A DNA stretch of 9,994 bases, taken from Bacillota bacterium. GTDB taxonomy: Bacteria > Bacillota > Clostridia > Oscillospirales > Acutalibacteraceae. The position numbers were made by a program, and so were the translations under genes. Below the pieces are notes generated by a model, which made no database searches, was not told where the DNA came from, and saw only the letters and a list, made by a program, of their open reading frames with translations. Location of the stretch: contig JAEZJA010000255.1 in assembly GCA_023415895.1 (NCBI GenBank), forward strand, positions 1-9,994, given 5' to 3'. This document shows, piece by piece, positions 7,793 through 9,994 of the stretch. The stretch's first letter is position 1; every line of letters starts with the position of its first letter.

Positions 7793-8090
7793 AAAACTGC
7801 CGCGCGCGGCCGCTCTGCAATATTCCCCCGATTCATCCCATGGGGCACCGGTCATTGTGGCGTCGGGAATGGGAGAGATGGCACAGCGTATTGTCGATAT
7901 TGCCGAGCTCAATCATGTCCCCGTCTACCAGGACGATTCGCTGTCCACCCTGTTGTCTCAGCTGCAGGCGGGCAGCGAGATCCCGTCCGAGCTGTATCAG
8001 GCCATTGTGGATATCTATGTCTACTTTCTGAACTATACGCTCCGGGATGCTCCTGTTCAGGACGGCGGGCAGACACCCCCACAGAAGTAA
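7779..8090 (+). CDS. Stand-alone FlhB cytoplasmic-domain protein (FhlB/YlqH)
   Basis: A 103-aa soluble protein matching only the C-terminal cytoplasmic domain of FlhB, the switch protein of flagellar type III export. Visible family signatures are PRAAALQYSPD (8-18), the APVIVASGMGEMAQRI stretch (23-38), VPVYQDDSL (47-55), LSQLQAGSEIPSELYQA (59-75) and a closing aromatic helix. It begins just after where full-length FlhB self-cleaves at NPTH. That motif and the membrane part are absent, so it resembles a pre-cleaved FlhB C-domain. Known relatives are Bacillus YlqH and Helicobacter FlhX, the latter able to stand in for the FlhB C-domain. The ATG at 7779 has GGAGGAG at 8 nt. The gene overlaps the FliK-like gene by 14 nt, so coupled translation is likely. 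The last 13 or so residues are polar and unlike the family core. A role in export-substrate specificity is inferred. Confidence 0.88.
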   Translation: MSKYEKLPRAAALQYSPDSSHGAPVIVASGMGEMAQRIVDIAELNHVPVYQDDSLSTLLSQLQAGSEIPSELYQAIVDIYVYFLNYTLRDAPVQDGGQTPPQK

Positions 8091-8106
8091 GTCCGTCCGC
8101 CGCTTG

Positions 8107-9396
8107 TTACGATGGTCTGTTCGAAGTCAGTGTCGCCGCCGCCAGCAGCAGCGGCAGATTGTCTTTGTAAATGGTATCAAATTGCGAGATGGGCAGCGGG
8201 TTCTTGCCGATACCCACTTCCACCGTATACCCGGGTATACGGAATTGCTTGGTGACCCAGTCCTTATACCCTGCATAAGAGGCCACCCCACCGGCCTGCT
8301 CGAGTGCATAGCCGCTCGCTTTGGCCAGAGCCTGCCCAATGGGCAGCGCCTCGGGTGGTGCCATATTCTCAAAATTCCAGTAAATGACCTCGCCCTGTGA
8401 GTGGTACGCCAACACCAGTGCGGGGTCATCTCTTTGTGTAAAGGCCACCATCGCCTGCACTTCCGGCTCGGATTCCACACGCGGCCCGCCGTAGCGCGTT
8501 GGCGCAGGGCCTGTTATGCCCAGTCCGGCTTCCACCTCTTTATATTCAGTCCATTTGGCATCGTAATTATGGTTGAGGTCCACCCCCCGGATATTGGCCT
8601 GCCAGGTCTTTGAGAAATCTGTGCTGCCATTGTTCCATTCGATCAAATCGGCGTAATAGGGGTTGCTTTGCTCCAGCCCATTCAGCACAAGCTCGATACC
8701 GTCGGGGTTGACCATGGGAATCACCGTGATGGTGCTTTGTTGCCACAACGTATTGGGATCATAGCCATCGATCATTCTTCCTGAAGCGTAGGCCGCGGCC
8801 AGATCCTCCACGAACTTCATCAGCACAGGAGAGGTGATCCACTCGAGTGCGTGGTGGGCACCGTTGTAGGCCACGCGGTTTGGCCCTGTGCCAAAGCGCA
8901 GAGCATACAGATTGCGTCCGAGCACGCTTTTGCCGATTGAGCGCACATCGAGGAAAGGATACCGCGCCTTGAGACCAAAAATATCATGCTCGAGTACCTC
9001 ATAGGTGTAATCGGTATCGGTATTCACTACATCGATGCCATAAGGAACGATCAGGCTTTGTCCTATCAGCAAAGAATTGATATTCACATTGGGATTGGCA
9101 CTTCTCAGCAGCGTCACCGTCGTGCCAAATTTTTGAGCCACCGTTGTGGCACTGTCACCCGGCTGTACTGTGTAGGTCGTATAGCCCAGTAACAGAGGTT
9201 CGAGTGCACGATATGTAATCGGCCCGATGATGCCGTCGGGCTGAATTCCAAACTGCTGCTGCAGTTTCATGACAGCCTGCCGGGTTCCAGTCCCAAAGAT
9301 TCCGTCAACCGGGCCGGTATACAACCCGGCTTTCTTCAATAGAGACTGTATTTCCATAATGTCGGTTCCTCGCATATCCAACTGCAAAGTTCGCAT
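8107..9396 (-). CDS. M14-family zinc peptidase with PG-binding and LysM domains
   Basis: A 429-aa peptidoglycan hydrolase, most likely a gamma-D-glutamyl-meso-diaminopimelate (endopeptidase I/YqgT-like) enzyme cutting between D-Glu and diaminopimelate in stem peptides. Residues about 8-66 form a PG_binding_1 domain (DGIFGTGTRQAV, PDGIIGPITYRAL). Residues 74-118 form one LysM (YTVQPGDSATTVAQKFGT). The carboxypeptidase-like domain spans about 130-425. Zinc ligands are H182 and E185 in HHALEW and H332 in AYHSQGE. The catalytic Glu is E393 in YTVEVGIG, and RGVDLNHNY (270-278) lies in the substrate region. No signal peptide or membrane segment is seen, which fits the spore-associated or cell-interior members of this family. 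The ATG at 9396 has AGGAAG at 8 nt. The gene is convergent with the FhlB-type gene and divergent from cheW. It has no clear functional link to chemotaxis. The family is secure; the exact bond cut is inferred. Confidence 0.93.
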   Translation of the reverse strand: MRTLQLDMRGTDIMEIQSLLKKAGLYTGPVDGIFGTGTRQAVMKLQQQFGIQPDGIIGPITYRALEPLLLGYTTYTVQPGDSATTVAQKFGTTVTLLRSANPNVNINSLLIGQSLIVPYGIDVVNTDTDYTYEVLEHDIFGLKARYPFLDVRSIGKSVLGRNLYALRFGTGPNRVAYNGAHHALEWITSPVLMKFVEDLAAAYASGRMIDGYDPNTLWQQSTITVIPMVNPDGIELVLNGLEQSNPYYADLIEWNNGSTDFSKTWQANIRGVDLNHNYDAKWTEYKEVEAGLGITGPAPTRYGGPRVESEPEVQAMVAFTQRDDPALVLAYHSQGEVIYWNFENMAPPEALPIGQALAKASGYALEQAGGVASYAGYKDWVTKQFRIPGYTVEVGIGKNPLPISQFDTIYKDNLPLLLAAATLTSNRPS

Positions 9397-9549
9397 GAGA
9401 TGATCTTCCTTTCAACTATACTGTTCCCTACTCATACTGCCACATGGTATTGTATTCGTCAAGTTGCCACCAGGTGTCCATTTACCGCATATTTGTTCAC
9501 AAAAGTGTGCCGTCCGGCTCACCAAAGCGCCAAAATACAGAGAATTGAC

Positions 9550-9576
9550 TAAATCTTTTTTCTGATTGTCCGATAT
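9550..9576 (+). promoter_or_regulatory. Sigma-D (sigma-28) flagellar promoter of cheW
   Basis: TAAA (9550-9553), 15 nt, then TCCGATAT (9569-9576): 11/12 against TAAA-N15-GCCGATAT with ideal spacing. Transcription would start near 9583, leaving a leader of about 100 nt before the cheW ATG. A TTGACT at 9545-9550 overlaps it but has no vegetative -10 at a usable distance. The other 150 bp of this gap, back to the peptidase start, show no clear gene or terminator. Confidence 0.83.
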
Positions 9577-9589
9577 ATATTATAACAGG

Positions 9590-9618
9590 GGTCTATTGCC
9601 TTCCGGGGCCTATGGACC
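9590..9618 (+). other. Hairpin in the 5' leader of cheW
   Basis: GGTCTAT (9590-9596) pairs with ATGGACC (9612-9618), seven pairs including one G-U, with possible GCC/GGC pairing inside the 15-nt loop. It starts a few bases after the predicted start site. Further downstream, GGCA/TGCC (9644-9659) and CCTTT/AAAGG (9658-9670) can pair, the latter right beside the ribosome binding site. No known riboswitch consensus was recognised. Confidence 0.4.
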
Positions 9619-9681
9619 GATGACCGGCGAGAATTACAAAACCGGCATGTTTTCCTGCCTTTACGAAAGGAAGGATCGTCA

Positions 9682-9994
9682 ATGAACAAGAAAGCCAACG
9701 GCGTGTCCCGCAAAAAGAAGCAGGTGACAGAAGCCGTCCCAACACAAAAATTTCTTACCTTCTTTGTCGATAGTCAATTGTATGCCATCCCCAGCAGTGA
9801 AGTGATGGAAATTATTCGGATACAGCCCATGACCTATATGCCCAAAATGCCGCCCTATGTGAAGGGTGTCATCAATATGCGCGGAAAGATCGTCCCAATG
9901 ATTGACCTGAGCCTCAAATTTGGAAAGCCAACGAAGGATTACGATGACCGCACAAGCATCATTGTCGTGGAAAACGAAGCGTATTGCGCAGGAT
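9682..9994 (+). CDS. cheW: Chemotaxis adaptor protein CheW (3' end outside window)
   Basis: The SH3-like adaptor that bridges chemoreceptors and CheA in the sensory array. The window contains the first 104 codons and the frame is open at the edge, so the last third or so is missing. After a Lys-rich N-terminal tail of about 20 residues (MNKKANGVSRKKK), the CheW core begins at FLTFFVDSQLYAIP (24-37). It continues with EVMEIIRI and the hallmark KGVINMRGKIVPMIDL (61-76), including the conserved Arg (R67) used in kinase/receptor contact. The ATG at 9682 has AAGGAAGGA ending 6 nt upstream. It is read from its own sigma-D promoter, opposite to the cheA operon, so kinase and adaptor belong to the same regulon but separate transcripts. 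The tail is longer than in many CheW proteins. A CheV (CheW-receiver fusion) cannot be wholly excluded because the C-terminus is not visible. Confidence 0.93.
   Translation, partial: MNKKANGVSRKKKQVTEAVPTQKFLTFFVDSQLYAIPSSEVMEIIRIQPMTYMPKMPPYVKGVINMRGKIVPMIDLSLKFGKPTKDYDDRTSIIVVENEAYCAG

Noticed and set aside
9415..9443. GTGGCA-N17-TATAGT on the minus strand as a vegetative promoter of the peptidase gene
   Set aside because: The predicted start site would fall inside the Shine-Dalgarno sequence, leaving almost no leader.
9445..9549. Small open frame of 34 codons on the plus strand in the peptidase-cheW gap
   Set aside because: It has no ribosome binding site and no recognisable protein features, and it ends right at the cheW promoter.
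9583..9681. Cyclic-di-GMP or other known riboswitch in the cheW leader
   Set aside because: The conserved cores of the c-di-GMP-I and c-di-GMP-II classes are not present. Only generic hairpins were seen.

Overview
The window carries a flagellar chemotaxis locus from an anaerobic, Gram-positive, probably endospore-forming bacterium of the Clostridia. An Oscillospirales-like relative is my inference. The evidence is strong Shine-Dalgarno (SD) sites (GGAGG-like), two close matches to the Bacillus/Clostridium sigma-D (sigma-28) promoter, a YlqG/YlqH-type gene pair, and a cytosolic spore-type M14 peptidase with PG-binding and LysM modules.

Minus strand, read right to left from about 6195 to 63: a perfect sigma-D promoter (6195-6169), cheA (HPt, P2-like, dimerisation, kinase and CheW-like domains), cheR (methyltransferase), cheB (methylesterase) and a two-pass dCache methyl-accepting chemoreceptor. 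CheA would phosphorylate CheB and an off-window CheY, and CheR and CheB would set the methylation state of the receptor. cheR and cheB look translationally coupled. The 119 bp between cheB and the receptor hold a weak promoter candidate but no terminator, so the receptor may be both cotranscribed and separately expressed.

Plus strand, 6362-8090: a divergent, overlapping two-gene unit. The first gene is a 476-aa YlqG/FliK-like protein whose C-terminus resembles a hook-length-control domain. The second is a 103-aa stand-alone FlhB cytoplasmic domain (FhlB/YlqH type). Together they look like an accessory or decoy version of the FliK-FlhB pair that controls flagellar export specificity. A near-perfect terminator-like hairpin lies inside the first coding sequence.

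Minus strand, 9396-8107: an M14 zinc peptidase convergent with the FhlB gene. Only 16 bp separate the two stop codons and no terminator is visible.

Plus strand, 9550 to the end: a second sigma-D promoter, a structured leader of about 100 nt, and the start of cheW, which is cut off by the window edge. No rRNA, tRNA, CRISPR array, insertion sequence or prophage feature was seen. No intergenic stretch exceeds 300 bp. Overall this is a fairly ordinary motility/chemotaxis neighbourhood. The parts most worth a second look are the YlqG/FhlB pair, the sigma-D wiring, the intragenic hairpin and the poly-G tracts in the receptor and cheB.
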